Assembly: GCA_041390105.1 (NCBI GenBank)
Contig: JAWKQO010000001.1
Span: 684,001-748,000, forward strand
Length of the DNA stretch: 64,000 nt
Reading direction: 5' to 3'
From: Gemmatimonadota bacterium
GTDB taxonomy: Bacteria; Gemmatimonadota; Gemmatimonadetes; Longimicrobiales; Gaopeijiaceae
This document shows, one piece after another, positions 44,066 to 52,872 of the stretch. How positions within the stretch are numbered: position 1 is the stretch's first letter; every line of letters starts with the position of its first letter. The notes beneath the pieces are model-generated. The model had not been told where the DNA came from, did no database searches, and saw only the letters and a list, made by a program, of their open reading frames with translations. Both the position numbers and the translations under genes were made by a program.

Positions 44066-45088
44066 TCAGACGCCGACCGGCAGGCGTTCCCCGACGTAGG
44101 CCGTCAGGTCCACGACCCGATTCGAGTATCCCCATTCGTTGTCGTACCAGGACATGACCTTCACCAGCGTGCCCCCGGCGACGTTGGTGGAGAGGCCGTC
44201 CACGATGGAGCTGGCCGGGTGTCCCGTGTAGTCCACGGAAACGAGGGGCTCGTCGGAGTAGGCCAGGATTCCCTGGAGCGGCCCTTCCGCTGCAGCGGCC
44301 AGCGCCTGGTTGACCTCTTCCGTGGTGGTGGAACGTCCCACGTTCGCCACGAGATCCACCACCGACACGTCCGGCGTGGGCACCCGCATCGCGATTCCGT
44401 CGATGCGGCCCTTCACCGCCGGAAGGACCAGGCCCGTGGCCTTGGCCGCACCGGTGGTGGTGGGGATGATGGACATGCCGGCGGCACGCGCCCTCCGAAG
44501 GTCTTTGTGCGGGGCGTCGAGAATCTGCTGGTCGTTGGTGTAGGCATGCACTGTGGTCATGAACCCGTTCTCGAACCCGAAGGCGTCCAGCAGCACCTTC
44601 ACGACGGGCGCCAGGCAATTCGTGGTGCAGCTGGCGTTGGAGATCACGTGGTGCTTGTCGGGATCGTAGGCTTCGTGGTTGACGCCCATGACCACGGTGA
44701 TGTCCTCCTTCTTCCCCGGCGCGGAGATGATCACCTTGCGCGCCCCGGCGTCGAGGTGGGCCGCAGCCTTCTCCCGATCCGTGAAGCGGCCCGTGGACTC
44801 GATCACGATGTCGATGCCCAGGTCCTTCCAGGGGAGGTTGGCGGGATCCCGCTCCGAGAGGACCTTCAAGGCGTCGCCGTCCACCACCAGCCCGTCCGAA
44901 GCGAGCTCGACCGTGCCGGGATAGGCCCGATGCACGGAATCGTACTTCAGGAGATGGGCGAGGGTCGCGTTGTCGGTCAGGTCGTTGACCGCCACGAAGT
45001 CGAGGTCCGTGCGGCCGGTCTCCTTGGCGGCGCGCAGGACATTGCGACCGATGCGACCGAATCCGTTGATGGCTACGCGAATGGGCAT
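44066..45088 (-). CDS. gapA: Glyceraldehyde-3-phosphate dehydrogenase (type I)
   Basis: NAD-linked oxidation of glyceraldehyde 3-phosphate. It has 340 residues. The N-terminal Rossmann motif is VAINGFGRIGRNVLRAA, the catalytic Cys is in SNASCTTNCLAPVVK, and WYDNEWGYSNRVVDL marks the C-terminus. The ATG at 45088 has AAGGAGC about 9 bases upstream. It starts 19 bases after comF and heads the gapA-sigma-TonB-pgk-tpiA stretch. Confidence 0.97.
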   Translation of the reverse strand: MPIRVAINGFGRIGRNVLRAAKETGRTDLDFVAVNDLTDNATLAHLLKYDSVHRAYPGTVELASDGLVVDGDALKVLSERDPANLPWKDLGIDIVIESTGRFTDREKAAAHLDAGARKVIISAPGKKEDITVVMGVNHEAYDPDKHHVISNASCTTNCLAPVVKVLLDAFGFENGFMTTVHAYTNDQQILDAPHKDLRRARAAGMSIIPTTTGAAKATGLVLPAVKGRIDGIAMRVPTPDVSVVDLVANVGRSTTTEEVNQALAAAAEGPLQGILAYSDEPLVSVDYTGHPASSIVDGLSTNVAGGTLVKVMSWYDNEWGYSNRVVDLTAYVGERLPVGV

Positions 45089-45107
45089 GGCTACAGCGCT
45101 CCTTCTA

Positions 45108-45857
45108 TCAAGGCGCCGCTCGGGTTCCAGGAGGTAGGGCCCGAGCGAACGTGACGATCGAAATGCCGGCGACGCCGACCCGTGCCAAGGCCCCGGCAAC
45201 CGCCAGAGCGGTGGCCCCCGTGGTCAGCACATCATCCACCAAAATGACATGGGCCCCCCGGAGCCTGCCTCGCAGCGACGGGCGGACTCGAAAGGCCTGC
45301 AACACGTTAGCCAGACGGTCCGACCGCGGCAAGGCGACCTGGGACCGTCTCGAGGGCAAACGCTCGAGTCCGTCCAACCATGGTAAGTGCTTGATCTCCG
45401 ACAACCTGCGAGTGATGAGCTCAGATTGGTTGTAGCCGCGCAGCCGGGCGCGCCCCGGGGTGGTGGGCACGGGAACCAGGGTGCTGCCTGAGGGGCTTCG
45501 GACCCCGTCCAGCAATGGGGCCATGGAACGAGCCATGATCTCGGCGGCCCGCCACCATCCCCTGTATTTCAGCCCGTGCACGAGGGCCGCGGCAACCTCT
45601 CCGAAGGCCACGCCGCTGCGTACCCACTGCACCCGCGGAGGCCACTCTGAGCATTCCCGGCAAGGAAGCCCCTCGGAGCCGGTCCCCCTCGGCGCGTCGC
45701 AGCGGGCGCAGCGCGGCCAGGGGAGTGGGTCGAGCCGGGTCCGGCAACGTCGGCACAGGCCCAGGGCCTCGTCCGGCGGCAACGCACCTTCGCAGGCGAG
45801 GCAGGCGGGCGGCAGGAACAGCCGCTCCAGCGCCGAACGCCACGCCACGGCCGTCAC
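45108..45857 (-). CDS. ComF family phosphoribosyltransferase-like protein
   Basis: A 249-residue ComF/GntX-type protein. The N-terminal part holds zinc-finger-like cysteines (CLACEGA, CRRCRTRL, CARCDAP, CRECSE) and the C-terminal half has the PRPP-binding motif VILVDDVLTTGAT. Homologues help DNA uptake or recombination in competent bacteria; many act only as conserved housekeeping genes. The GTG at 45857 overlaps the aroE stop (GTGA). Confidence 0.85.
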   Translation of the reverse strand: MTAVAWRSALERLFLPPACLACEGALPPDEALGLCRRCRTRLDPLPWPRCARCDAPRGTGSEGLPCRECSEWPPRVQWVRSGVAFGEVAAALVHGLKYRGWWRAAEIMARSMAPLLDGVRSPSGSTLVPVPTTPGRARLRGYNQSELITRRLSEIKHLPWLDGLERLPSRRSQVALPRSDRLANVLQAFRVRPSLRGRLRGAHVILVDDVLTTGATALAVAGALARVGVAGISIVTFARALPPGTRAAP

Positions 45858-46675
45858 CCCGGGAGCGCGTCGTCCATCGCCTCGAGCGGCGCAGGCTCGG
45901 ACCACCAACGCTCGAAAGCGACCGCACCCTGGTGAAGCAGCATACCGCGACCGTCGGCCACGGGAATTCCCGCGCCCCGGGCCTCCGCGACCAACGGCGT
46001 CTCCGTCCCGTAGAGCAGGTCGATCACCGCACCGACCTCGCGCAGCTGGCGGATGGACAACGGCAGTGCATCCGACGGCCGCAGCCCGAGCGAGGTGGAG
46101 TTGACCACCAGATCGAACCGGTCCCCCGAGAACGATTCCGCCGACTCCGCCACCCGCACTCGTTCGCCCCCGATGCGCCGCGCCACCGAACGGGCCCGCT
46201 CGACCGTGCGGTTGTGTAGCGTAACGTGTTCGACGCCTTCGTCCAGCAGCGCCACCAGGACCGCGCGCGCAGCACCTCCTGCACCCAGCAGCAGCACCCG
46301 CCACCCGACGCGGGAGCCCGGGAACGCCAGATCAAGCGCCCGGCGGAAGCCCTCGACGTCGGTGTTGTCGCCGTGGACTCGTCCGTCCTGCAGCCAGAAG
46401 GTGTTGCAGGCCCCGGTCCGGCGGACGTCCTCCGTGGCTTCGTCGATCACGCGCGCCGCACGTTCCTTGTGCGGCAACGTGACGTTGCCTCCACCACCGG
46501 CCAACGCGATCCCGCGCAGCAAAGGCGCGAACCCGAGCTCGTCGGAGCGCAGGGCCACGTAGACCGCGTCCTTGCCCGCCGCCCGGAAGGCCGCGTTCTG
46601 CATCACTGGAGAGCTCGAATGGGCCACGGGGTCGCCCAGGAGCGCATACACGCGGGTCCGTGAAGTAACGGTCAT
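45854..46675 (-). CDS. aroE: Shikimate dehydrogenase
   Basis: NADPH-dependent reduction of dehydroshikimate in aromatic amino-acid synthesis. It has 273 residues. Conserved are the substrate site HSSSPVMQNAAFRAAG, the catalytic Lys in NVTLPHKE and Asp in GDNTDVEGF, and the nucleotide fold LLGAGGAARAVL. The start ATG at 46675 overlaps the phosphatase stop (ATGA). The longer frame is a shadow. Confidence 0.94.
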   Translation of the reverse strand: MTVTSRTRVYALLGDPVAHSSSPVMQNAAFRAAGKDAVYVALRSDELGFAPLLRGIALAGGGGNVTLPHKERAARVIDEATEDVRRTGACNTFWLQDGRVHGDNTDVEGFRRALDLAFPGSRVGWRVLLLGAGGAARAVLVALLDEGVEHVTLHNRTVERARSVARRIGGERVRVAESAESFSGDRFDLVVNSTSLGLRPSDALPLSIRQLREVGAVIDLLYGTETPLVAEARGAGIPVADGRGMLLHQGAVAFERWWSEPAPLEAMDDALPG

Positions 46676-47169
46676 GGCGAAAGGAGAGGCTCCAAGCGTG
46701 TGAGTGCCGCATCGATCCACGCCGACAACACCGACCAGGTTTCGCGGTAGGTGGCCAACCCCTGTCCGATGGGATCGGGCACCGAGCGCTCCTCGCCGGT
46801 GGCGAGCACACCCAGGAGGGCCACGCGCTCCCCAGCGCCCATCTCCAACGCGCGCTGCACGTGACTCAGCGTCATCCCGAGGATCAGGTCGGCTCGCGCC
46901 AGCTCCCCCGCATCCAGCGCGCGTGACCGGTGGCCGGTCAGGTCCATCCCATGTTCCCGGGCCACTTCGATCGCATCGTCTGCCGCGGGGGCGCCCGCGG
47001 CGCCGAACGTACCCGCGGACGTCACCTCCACGTGTGTCCACCCGCGACGGGCCAGGCGGTCCCTGGCAATGGCTTCTGCCATCGGGCTGCGACACGTATT
47101 GCCCGTGCAGACGAAGACGATCCGGAACGGCTCGCGCAGCCCCTCGCCCCTCCCCTCGCTGTCAGGCAT
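46672..47169 (-). CDS. Low-molecular-weight protein phosphatase
   Basis: A 165-residue LMW-PTP/arsenate-reductase-fold enzyme. The active loop is VCTGNTCRSPMAEA (CX5R) and the general-acid Asp is in VPDPIGQG. It probably removes phosphate from tyrosine or arginine residues. It overlaps the tsaC half of the upstream fusion gene by 8 bases; in Firmicutes an LMW-PTP (YwlE) also follows a Sua5/YrdC gene, so the pairing is old. Confidence 0.87.
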   Translation of the reverse strand: MPDSEGRGEGLREPFRIVFVCTGNTCRSPMAEAIARDRLARRGWTHVEVTSAGTFGAAGAPAADDAIEVAREHGMDLTGHRSRALDAGELARADLILGMTLSHVQRALEMGAGERVALLGVLATGEERSVPDPIGQGLATYRETWSVLSAWIDAALTRLEPLLSP

Positions 47170-48487
47170 GGAGGGGCACCAGCTCGGCGATGCGCCCAGA
47201 CGAGATGGCGCCCTCCCGTACGACGCGTGGCACCGGTCCGGTGAGGTCCACCAGGGTGGATGGAGCTCCGGCACCGCTGGGGCCGCCGTCGACGACCAGC
47301 ACGTCTCCCCCGCCCTCCAGTTCCCGGAGGGCCGCACGGGCCTCGGCGGCGGTGCGGGCGGGGGGCCGACCGGGCCGATTGGCACTCGACGACGTGATGG
47401 GCTCGCCGAGACGGCGCACAATCTCGGCCGGCACGGGGTGGGCGTCGAGGCGGACGGCCACGCCACCCTCCGGTCCCCGCACCCCGGTCGGGAAGCGACC
47501 CTCGGGATCGTCCAGGATGAGCGTGAGCGGCCCGGGCCAGAACGTGGTGGCCAGACGCTCGGCGAAGTCGTTCCAGCGCAGCATACGCGCGCGCTCGACC
47601 TGGTCGATCAGGATCAGGAACGGCCGATCGGCCACGTTGCGCATCTTCAGGCGCGCCAGCGCCTGCAACCCCTCCGCCGTAGCGCGCCCCCCGAAGCCGT
47701 ACACCGTGCCGGTCGGATAGGCGAGAAGCCCTCCGCGACGGAGGTGGCCGACCACGCGGTCCCATTCCCACTCCGTGTGTGGGACCGGCACCTGCCGGGG
47801 GCGCTGGCTCTCGGCCAACAGGCATTCTGCGATGACGCGATCCTCGGGATAGGTCACCTTCACGTTCCAGCGGCTCCCCTCGATCACCTGAACCGCCTCG
47901 CCCAGGCGTTCGACGAGCGCCGCGCAGTCGGTCGCTCCGGTGCCCAGTCCGATCGCTTCGTGGTAAGCACGCTCCAGCAACCGGCGCGCGAAGACCTGGG
48001 GCGTCTGCACCTGCCAGACCGACGCACGATCGGGGCTGCCCACGATGTGCCGGTCGCGTACCTCCTTGAGCGTATCGACGACCGGATGGCCCACCACGGC
48101 CGCCCCACCCGCTGCAGCGCGCTCGATGCACGCGTCGAGGGCTCGCCGGTCCACGAGGGGACGGGCTGCGTCATGGACCACCACGACCTCCACGTCGGGG
48201 CCCAACGCCGCAAGACCGGCGGCCACCGAGGCCGTACGGGTCGTGCCGCCATCGACCACCGCGACACGCGGCGCCAGCGCGGACAACCAGGAGGGCCGCT
48301 CCGAGGCGGGAGGCAGGACCACGCTGACGCGCACGACCCGGGGATCGTCGAGAAACGCATCCAACGACCAGCGCAGGAGCGGCCGCCCCCCAACCTCCAG
48401 GAAAGCCTTCTGAACGCCCCCCATTCGCTCCCCGGAACCCGCAGCGGGGATCACCACGCCCAGCGAGGGCGACGCAGCGCGGCTCAT
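47162..48487 (-). CDS. IspD-TsaC fusion: MEP cytidylyltransferase plus Sua5/YrdC domain
   Basis: A 441-residue two-domain protein in one uninterrupted frame. Residues about 8-225 are 2-C-methyl-D-erythritol 4-phosphate cytidylyltransferase (IspD): VVIPAAGSGERMGG, VVVHDAARPLVDR, and TDCAALVE with GSRWNVKVTYPEDR. Residues about 235-440 are a YrdC/Sua5 domain for the threonylcarbamoyladenylate step of tRNA t6A modification: LLAYPTGTVYGFGG, KMRNVADRPFLI, TFWPGPLTLIL, ITSSSANRPG, and STLVDLTGPVPRVVREG. Both active sites look intact. The ATG at 48487 is chosen; an upstream GTG at 48505 is possible. Linking an isoprenoid step with a tRNA-modification step in one chain is unusual. Confidence 0.88.
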   Translation of the reverse strand: MSRAASPSLGVVIPAAGSGERMGGVQKAFLEVGGRPLLRWSLDAFLDDPRVVRVSVVLPPASERPSWLSALAPRVAVVDGGTTRTASVAAGLAALGPDVEVVVVHDAARPLVDRRALDACIERAAAGGAAVVGHPVVDTLKEVRDRHIVGSPDRASVWQVQTPQVFARRLLERAYHEAIGLGTGATDCAALVERLGEAVQVIEGSRWNVKVTYPEDRVIAECLLAESQRPRQVPVPHTEWEWDRVVGHLRRGGLLAYPTGTVYGFGGRATAEGLQALARLKMRNVADRPFLILIDQVERARMLRWNDFAERLATTFWPGPLTLILDDPEGRFPTGVRGPEGGVAVRLDAHPVPAEIVRRLGEPITSSSANRPGRPPARTAAEARAALRELEGGGDVLVVDGGPSGAGAPSTLVDLTGPVPRVVREGAISSGRIAELVPLHA

Positions 48488-48511
48488 CCGCAGCGCCGGC
48501 CCCACCGGCCG

Positions 48512-49948
48512 TCAGAACGGGCTGTCCGCAAACGAATCGGGCGGAGGCCCGGCCGGAGTCGCGGCATGCCGATCCACGGAGTCGAAGCGCGTGTAGGCCT
48601 TGTTGAAGTAGAGCTCCACCCGGCCCGTCGGTCCATTGCGCTGTTTCGCCACGATGAGGTCCGCCTGCCCTTCCACCTCGCGGGCCTGGTCGATCTCGCC
48701 CGCCTGGATGAGATAGTATTCCTCGCGGTACAGGAACATGACCACATCGGCATCCTGCTCGATGGACCCGGACTCACGGAGGTCGGAGAGCTGGGGGCGG
48801 TTGCCGGTGCGCTGCTCCGTGGCCCGGCTCAACTGGCTCAGGGCGATGACGGGCACATCCAGCTCCTTGGCCAGGGCTTTCAGCCCGCGTGAGATCTCGC
48901 TGACCTCTTGCTGGCGGTTCTCGGAGCGCCTTCCTCCGGACATCAGCTGCAGGTAGTCGACCACGATGAGTCCCAGGTCGGTCTCCGCTTTCAGGCGACG
49001 GGCCTTGGCTCGCATCTCCAGGAGCGAGATGCCCGCCTGATCGTCGATCCAGATGGGTGCCGTGTTCAAATGGGCCGCGGACGCCGCCAGGCGTTGGTAC
49101 TCGTCGGCGTCCAATTGGCCTTTGCGCAGCTTCTGCAGATCGATGCGCCCCTCGGCACAGAGCAGGCGCTGCACCAGCTGCTCCTTCGACATCTCGAGGG
49201 AGAAGATGCCCACCTTGATCTGGTGGTCGATCGCGGCGTTCTGGGCCACGTTCAGCACCCAGGACGTCTTCCCCATGGAGGGACGCGCTGCCACGATGAC
49301 GAGGTCACCGCGCTGGAGACCCGACGTCATCTTGTCGAGGTCGGGGAATCCGCTCGGCACACCGGTGATGCCCGACTTCGATTGTTGCAGGTGCTCGATG
49401 TGCTCGAAGGCCGGCCAGAGGATCTCCTTGATCCAGACGAACCCCTCGCGCTCGTGGCTCTGGGCCACCTGGAACACCTTCGCCTCGGCCTCGTCGAGAA
49501 TCTCTTCGACGCTGCGATCACCCTGATCATAGGCATCCTGCAGAATCGAGGACGCCTGGTCGATCAAGCGGCGCAGCAAGGCCTTGTCGCGCACGATGCG
49601 CGCATGGTAGGTGATGTTGGCAGCCGTGGGTACGGCATCCAGCAGGTCGGCCAGATACCCTACCCCGCCCGCGATCTCGAGCTCGTTGGTCTTCTTGAGC
49701 TCCTCCGACACGGTGATCACATCGATCACCTGTCCGGCCTGGAACAGGCGGAGCATGGCCCGGAACAACCGGCGGTGCGCCTCCCGGTGGAACATCGCGT
49801 CGTTCAGGAGCTCCACGACCTTCGTCACGGAGTCGGGATCGATGAGCATCCCGCCCAGCACCGACGCCTCCGCTTCGGGAGAGAAGGGAGGGTTGCGGTC
49901 GTATCGTGGCGCGGTAGCCACCGACATCGGTTCGGGTAGAGCGCTCAT
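48512..49948 (-). CDS. dnaB: Replicative DNA helicase
   Basis: Hexameric helicase that unwinds DNA at the replication fork. It has 478 residues with an N-terminal primase-interacting domain, a linker helix region and a RecA-like motor. Walker A lies in AARPSMGKTSWVLN and Walker B in LIVVDYLQLMSGG, and a later VIALSQLSR block is present. No intein is seen. It overlaps the uracil-DNA glycosylase gene by 4 bases. Confidence 0.96.
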   Translation of the reverse strand: MSALPEPMSVATAPRYDRNPPFSPEAEASVLGGMLIDPDSVTKVVELLNDAMFHREAHRRLFRAMLRLFQAGQVIDVITVSEELKKTNELEIAGGVGYLADLLDAVPTAANITYHARIVRDKALLRRLIDQASSILQDAYDQGDRSVEEILDEAEAKVFQVAQSHEREGFVWIKEILWPAFEHIEHLQQSKSGITGVPSGFPDLDKMTSGLQRGDLVIVAARPSMGKTSWVLNVAQNAAIDHQIKVGIFSLEMSKEQLVQRLLCAEGRIDLQKLRKGQLDADEYQRLAASAAHLNTAPIWIDDQAGISLLEMRAKARRLKAETDLGLIVVDYLQLMSGGRRSENRQQEVSEISRGLKALAKELDVPVIALSQLSRATEQRTGNRPQLSDLRESGSIEQDADVVMFLYREEYYLIQAGEIDQAREVEGQADLIVAKQRNGPTGRVELYFNKAYTRFDSVDRHAATPAGPPPDSFADSPF

Positions 49949-50688
49949 GAGGACCTGTCCATCACCTGGCGAAGCAACTGCAGATCATCCCACGTCGCGC
50001 GAGTCCACGATTGATTCCTCAGCAGCGCCGCGGGATGGTAGGTCACCACCAATGGAGTGCCGTGATAGGTGTGGACGCTACCCCGGAGACGACCGATCGG
50101 ATTGGACGTACCGGTGAGAAGTTGTGCTGCGAAGGTCCCAACCGCCAGCAGTGCCTGGGGCCGGACCAACTCGAGCTGACGGAGGAGGAACGGCGAGCAG
50201 GCTTCGATCTCGTCCGGGAGCGGATTTCGGTTCCCGGGAGGCCTGCACTTGAGCACGTTGCAGATGTAGACCGAGTCCTGGCGAGACAGGTCGATCGCCG
50301 CCAACAAGAGATCCAGGAGCTGACCAGCGGCACCGACGAAGGGCAAGCCGGTGGCGTCCTCGTTCGCTCCGGGTGCCTCCCCCACTACGACCAGCCGGCC
50401 CTGGGGATTGCCGTCGGAGAAGACGACGTGGGTCCGCGATTCGGCCAGTCGACACCGGGTGCAGTGCAGCGCCTCCTCGCGCAACGCCTCGTAGCCGGTC
50501 GGCAGCGCGGGTCCGGCGGCGGCATCCGCTCCACCGCGCGAGTCCGGGGCCTCGGTCTGCACGGGAAGCGCCGGGGTCCACTCGGCCAGGCGCGCCCGCG
50601 CATCTCCGGCGACGTGCCTCTCCAGGAACAACTCGGAGCCACCCAGCTCGACCTGTTGGGCCAGGTACCGCCTTAGCGCGTCGTTCAC
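49945..50688 (-). CDS. Uracil-DNA glycosylase, family 4
   Basis: Base-excision repair enzyme with an iron-sulfur cluster, 247 residues. Catalytic motif A is GEAPGANEDATG, motif B is TYHPAALLRN, and the cluster Cys residues are in LHCTRCRLA, NVLKCRPPGNR and IEACSPF. An N-terminal 70-residue segment rich in Ala/Pro precedes the domain. The start is GTG at 50688, overlapping the coaBC stop (GTGA). Confidence 0.92.
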   Translation of the reverse strand: MNDALRRYLAQQVELGGSELFLERHVAGDARARLAEWTPALPVQTEAPDSRGGADAAAGPALPTGYEALREEALHCTRCRLAESRTHVVFSDGNPQGRLVVVGEAPGANEDATGLPFVGAAGQLLDLLLAAIDLSRQDSVYICNVLKCRPPGNRNPLPDEIEACSPFLLRQLELVRPQALLAVGTFAAQLLTGTSNPIGRLRGSVHTYHGTPLVVTYHPAALLRNQSWTRATWDDLQLLRQVMDRSS

Positions 50689-51926
50689 TCGGCTGGCTCT
50701 GGGCCGCGCCGTGAGGTCACTCGGTCGAGGATGACGTCGGCAAGCTCCTGTTTGCTCTGCAGGGGCAGTGACTCGCGGCTTCCATCCGCCGCGATCAGGA
50801 CAGCGCGATTGGCATCGGCCTCGATTCCGGCACCCGGCTCCCCCGCGGGATTGGCAACGATCCAGTCGAACCCCTTGCGGGCGAGCTTGCGCTCCGCGTT
50901 GGTCTCCAGGTCGTTTGTCTCGAGAGCGAACCCGATCGCCATGCTCCCCTTCTTCCGCAGCGATCCCACCTCAGCCGCGACGTCGGGGTTCTCTTCCGTC
51001 GTGACCACCGGCGGGCCGAGCTCGCGCTTGAGCTTGCGAGGGTGGACGGCGGCGGGACGGTAGTCGGCTACCGCGGCGGCGAACACGAGAAGATCGGCGT
51101 CCGGCGCATGCCGAGCCGCGCACGCCAGCATATCCGCAGCACGTTCCACCCGCTCCACCTCGACACCGACCGGATCGGACAGCGCGCTGGGGCCCGAGAT
51201 GAGCGTGACCTGGGCACCGCGCCGCCAAGCGGCCTGCGCCAAGGCATACCCCATCTTGCCGGACGACCGGTTTCCCAGGTAGCGGACTGGATCGAGGGGC
51301 TCACGGGTGGGGCCCGCCGTCACGAGCACACGCGCACCCGTCAAGGTGCTGGCCGGCGTCAGCGCCCGCCCGACGTGCTCGACGATGTCGTCCGGTTCCA
51401 GAAGGCGCCCGGCGCCACCGTGCTCTCCGTGGGCAAGCGGGCCTTCGTCGGGCCCTGCCACCCAGATCCCCAGCACCTCTTTCACGTGCTGGATGTTGCT
51501 CTGCGTCTGGGGATGCTCCCACATCGCGGTGTTCATGGCCGGACACAGCACCACGGGAGCGCGGGTGGCGAGGAGCGTGGTGGTCAGAAGGTCGTCGGCC
51601 CGACCCTGCGCGACCCGGGCGATGAGATCGGCAGTGGCGGGGGCGACCACGACGGCTTCCGCCTCTTGCCCCAGGCGGATGTGGAGGGCGGCCCCGTCGG
51701 TGGCGAAGAGATCGGTGTGGACCGGCCGGCCGGTCACGCCCTCGAAGGACAGCGGCTGCACGAAGCGACGCGCCCCTTCGGTGAGGATCACGTCGACCTC
51801 GCAGCCCAGGCGGGTGAGGTCACGTGCGAGCTGGACGGACTTGTAGGCCGCGATGCCTCCGGCGACGCCCAGCACCACCCGGCGCCCCCGCCAGGGGCGG
51901 CGCGGGATGAGCACACGCCGGGGCAA
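50685..51926 (-). CDS. coaBC: Bifunctional phosphopantothenoylcysteine decarboxylase/synthase
   Basis: Two steps of coenzyme A synthesis in one chain (413 residues). The N-terminal CoaC half has GVAGGIAAYKSVQLARDL, the substrate His in ALHIRLGQEAEAVVVAPATA, and CPAMNTAMWEHP. The C-terminal CoaB half has VLVTAGPTREPLDPVRYLGN with RSSGKMGYALAQAAW. The annotated start is a TTG at 51926; a GTG four codons later (51914) is an alternative because I see no ribosome-binding site for either. Confidence 0.93.
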   Translation of the reverse strand: MPRRVLIPRRPWRGRRVVLGVAGGIAAYKSVQLARDLTRLGCEVDVILTEGARRFVQPLSFEGVTGRPVHTDLFATDGAALHIRLGQEAEAVVVAPATADLIARVAQGRADDLLTTTLLATRAPVVLCPAMNTAMWEHPQTQSNIQHVKEVLGIWVAGPDEGPLAHGEHGGAGRLLEPDDIVEHVGRALTPASTLTGARVLVTAGPTREPLDPVRYLGNRSSGKMGYALAQAAWRRGAQVTLISGPSALSDPVGVEVERVERAADMLACAARHAPDADLLVFAAAVADYRPAAVHPRKLKRELGPPVVTTEENPDVAAEVGSLRKKGSMAIGFALETNDLETNAERKLARKGFDWIVANPAGEPGAGIEADANRAVLIAADGSRESLPLQSKQELADVILDRVTSRRGPEPAE

Positions 51927-51930
51927 GGAG

Positions 51931-52146
51931 CTACTCGACGCGGCGGCGCCGCTTCACGAGCCGGAACTCGATCTGGCCCGAGGTCAGCGCCTCCAGGGCG
52001 CGGGTGGTGAGCTTCTTCTGCTCCCCGAGGCTCATGGCCTCATGAGGAAGCGCGTTGAGCTCGCGGGCGTACTTGGCCGCCACCAGCACACCCAGGTACT
52101 TGCTCTGGGTATTGCTCGCGAGCTCAGCCGGCGTGAACACACGCAT
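51931..52146 (-). CDS. rpoZ: RNA polymerase omega subunit-like protein
   Basis: A 71-residue protein of the omega/Rpb6 fold that assists assembly of RNA polymerase. It has the pattern SKYLGVLVAAKYARELN followed by KKLTTRALEALTSGQIE. The ATG at 52146 is preceded by AAGGAG, a strong ribosome-binding site with 6 bases of spacing. It lies downstream of gmk, the classic gmk-rpoZ-coaBC order. Confidence 0.85.
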   Translation of the reverse strand: MRVFTPAELASNTQSKYLGVLVAAKYARELNALPHEAMSLGEQKKLTTRALEALTSGQIEFRLVKRRRRVE

Positions 52147-52188
52147 CTGGATCTCCTTCCAGGGTACCTGCCAGAATCCGGGCAGATC

Positions 52189-52872
52189 TCAAGTATAATC
52201 TAGGGACCCGGCTTCGCGGGACCCCTCCTCCAGGCGCTCCAGCTCCTCCCTCAGCGTGGCGGCGATCTCCGCGACCCGAGCGCCTTCGTCGAACGCTCCG
52301 GAGCGCAGGGCGGGCCGATCCACCAGGGCCTCCAGGACCCGGGCCGTCTCGTCGACGTTCTGATTCACGAGCTGGATCGGGAAGCGGGGGGCCAGGTCCA
52401 GCTCCGCCAGGGCGGTCCTCAGACGCGCGGCCAGCTCCTGGCGGGTTTCCGTACCGCGGCCGCGCAGTCGTTCCAACAACGCCCGGCCCGTAGGGGGGAG
52501 CAGGAAGATCACCAGGGCATCCGGCACCCGTTCCTGGATCTCCAGGGCACCCTGGACGTCGATGTCCAGCAGAAGCGTCACACCTTCCTGACGCGCCACC
52601 TCGAAGTTGGCCAGCGGCGTGCCGTAGAGACGCCCGTGGACGGCAGCCCACTCGGCGAAGCGGCCCTGCTCGATCCAGGCACGGAAGGTCGCCTCATCGA
52701 GGAAGTGGTAGTCGACGCCGTCGACCTCGCGACCTCGGGGTCTGCGGGTGGTGGCGGAAACCGAGAAGCGGAAGCGCTCGGAACGTTGCACCAGGGCATG
52801 GGCGACCGTGGTCTTGCCCGTCCCGCTGGGTGCGACCAGGGCCAACGCCGGACACGGGGCCGCGGAGCTCAC
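52189..52872 (-). CDS. gmk: Guanylate kinase
   Basis: Phosphorylates GMP to GDP. It has 227 residues with the P-loop LVAPSGTGKTTVAHAL, the GMP site around FSVSATTRRPRG and VDYHFLDEATF, and LLLDIDVQGALEIQ. The C-terminal 40 residues are an extra charged helical tail. The GTG at 52872 overlaps the yicC stop (GTGA). Confidence 0.94.
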   Translation of the reverse strand: MSSAAPCPALALVAPSGTGKTTVAHALVQRSERFRFSVSATTRRPRGREVDGVDYHFLDEATFRAWIEQGRFAEWAAVHGRLYGTPLANFEVARQEGVTLLLDIDVQGALEIQERVPDALVIFLLPPTGRALLERLRGRGTETRQELAARLRTALAELDLAPRFPIQLVNQNVDETARVLEALVDRPALRSGAFDEGARVAEIAATLREELERLEEGSREAGSLDYT

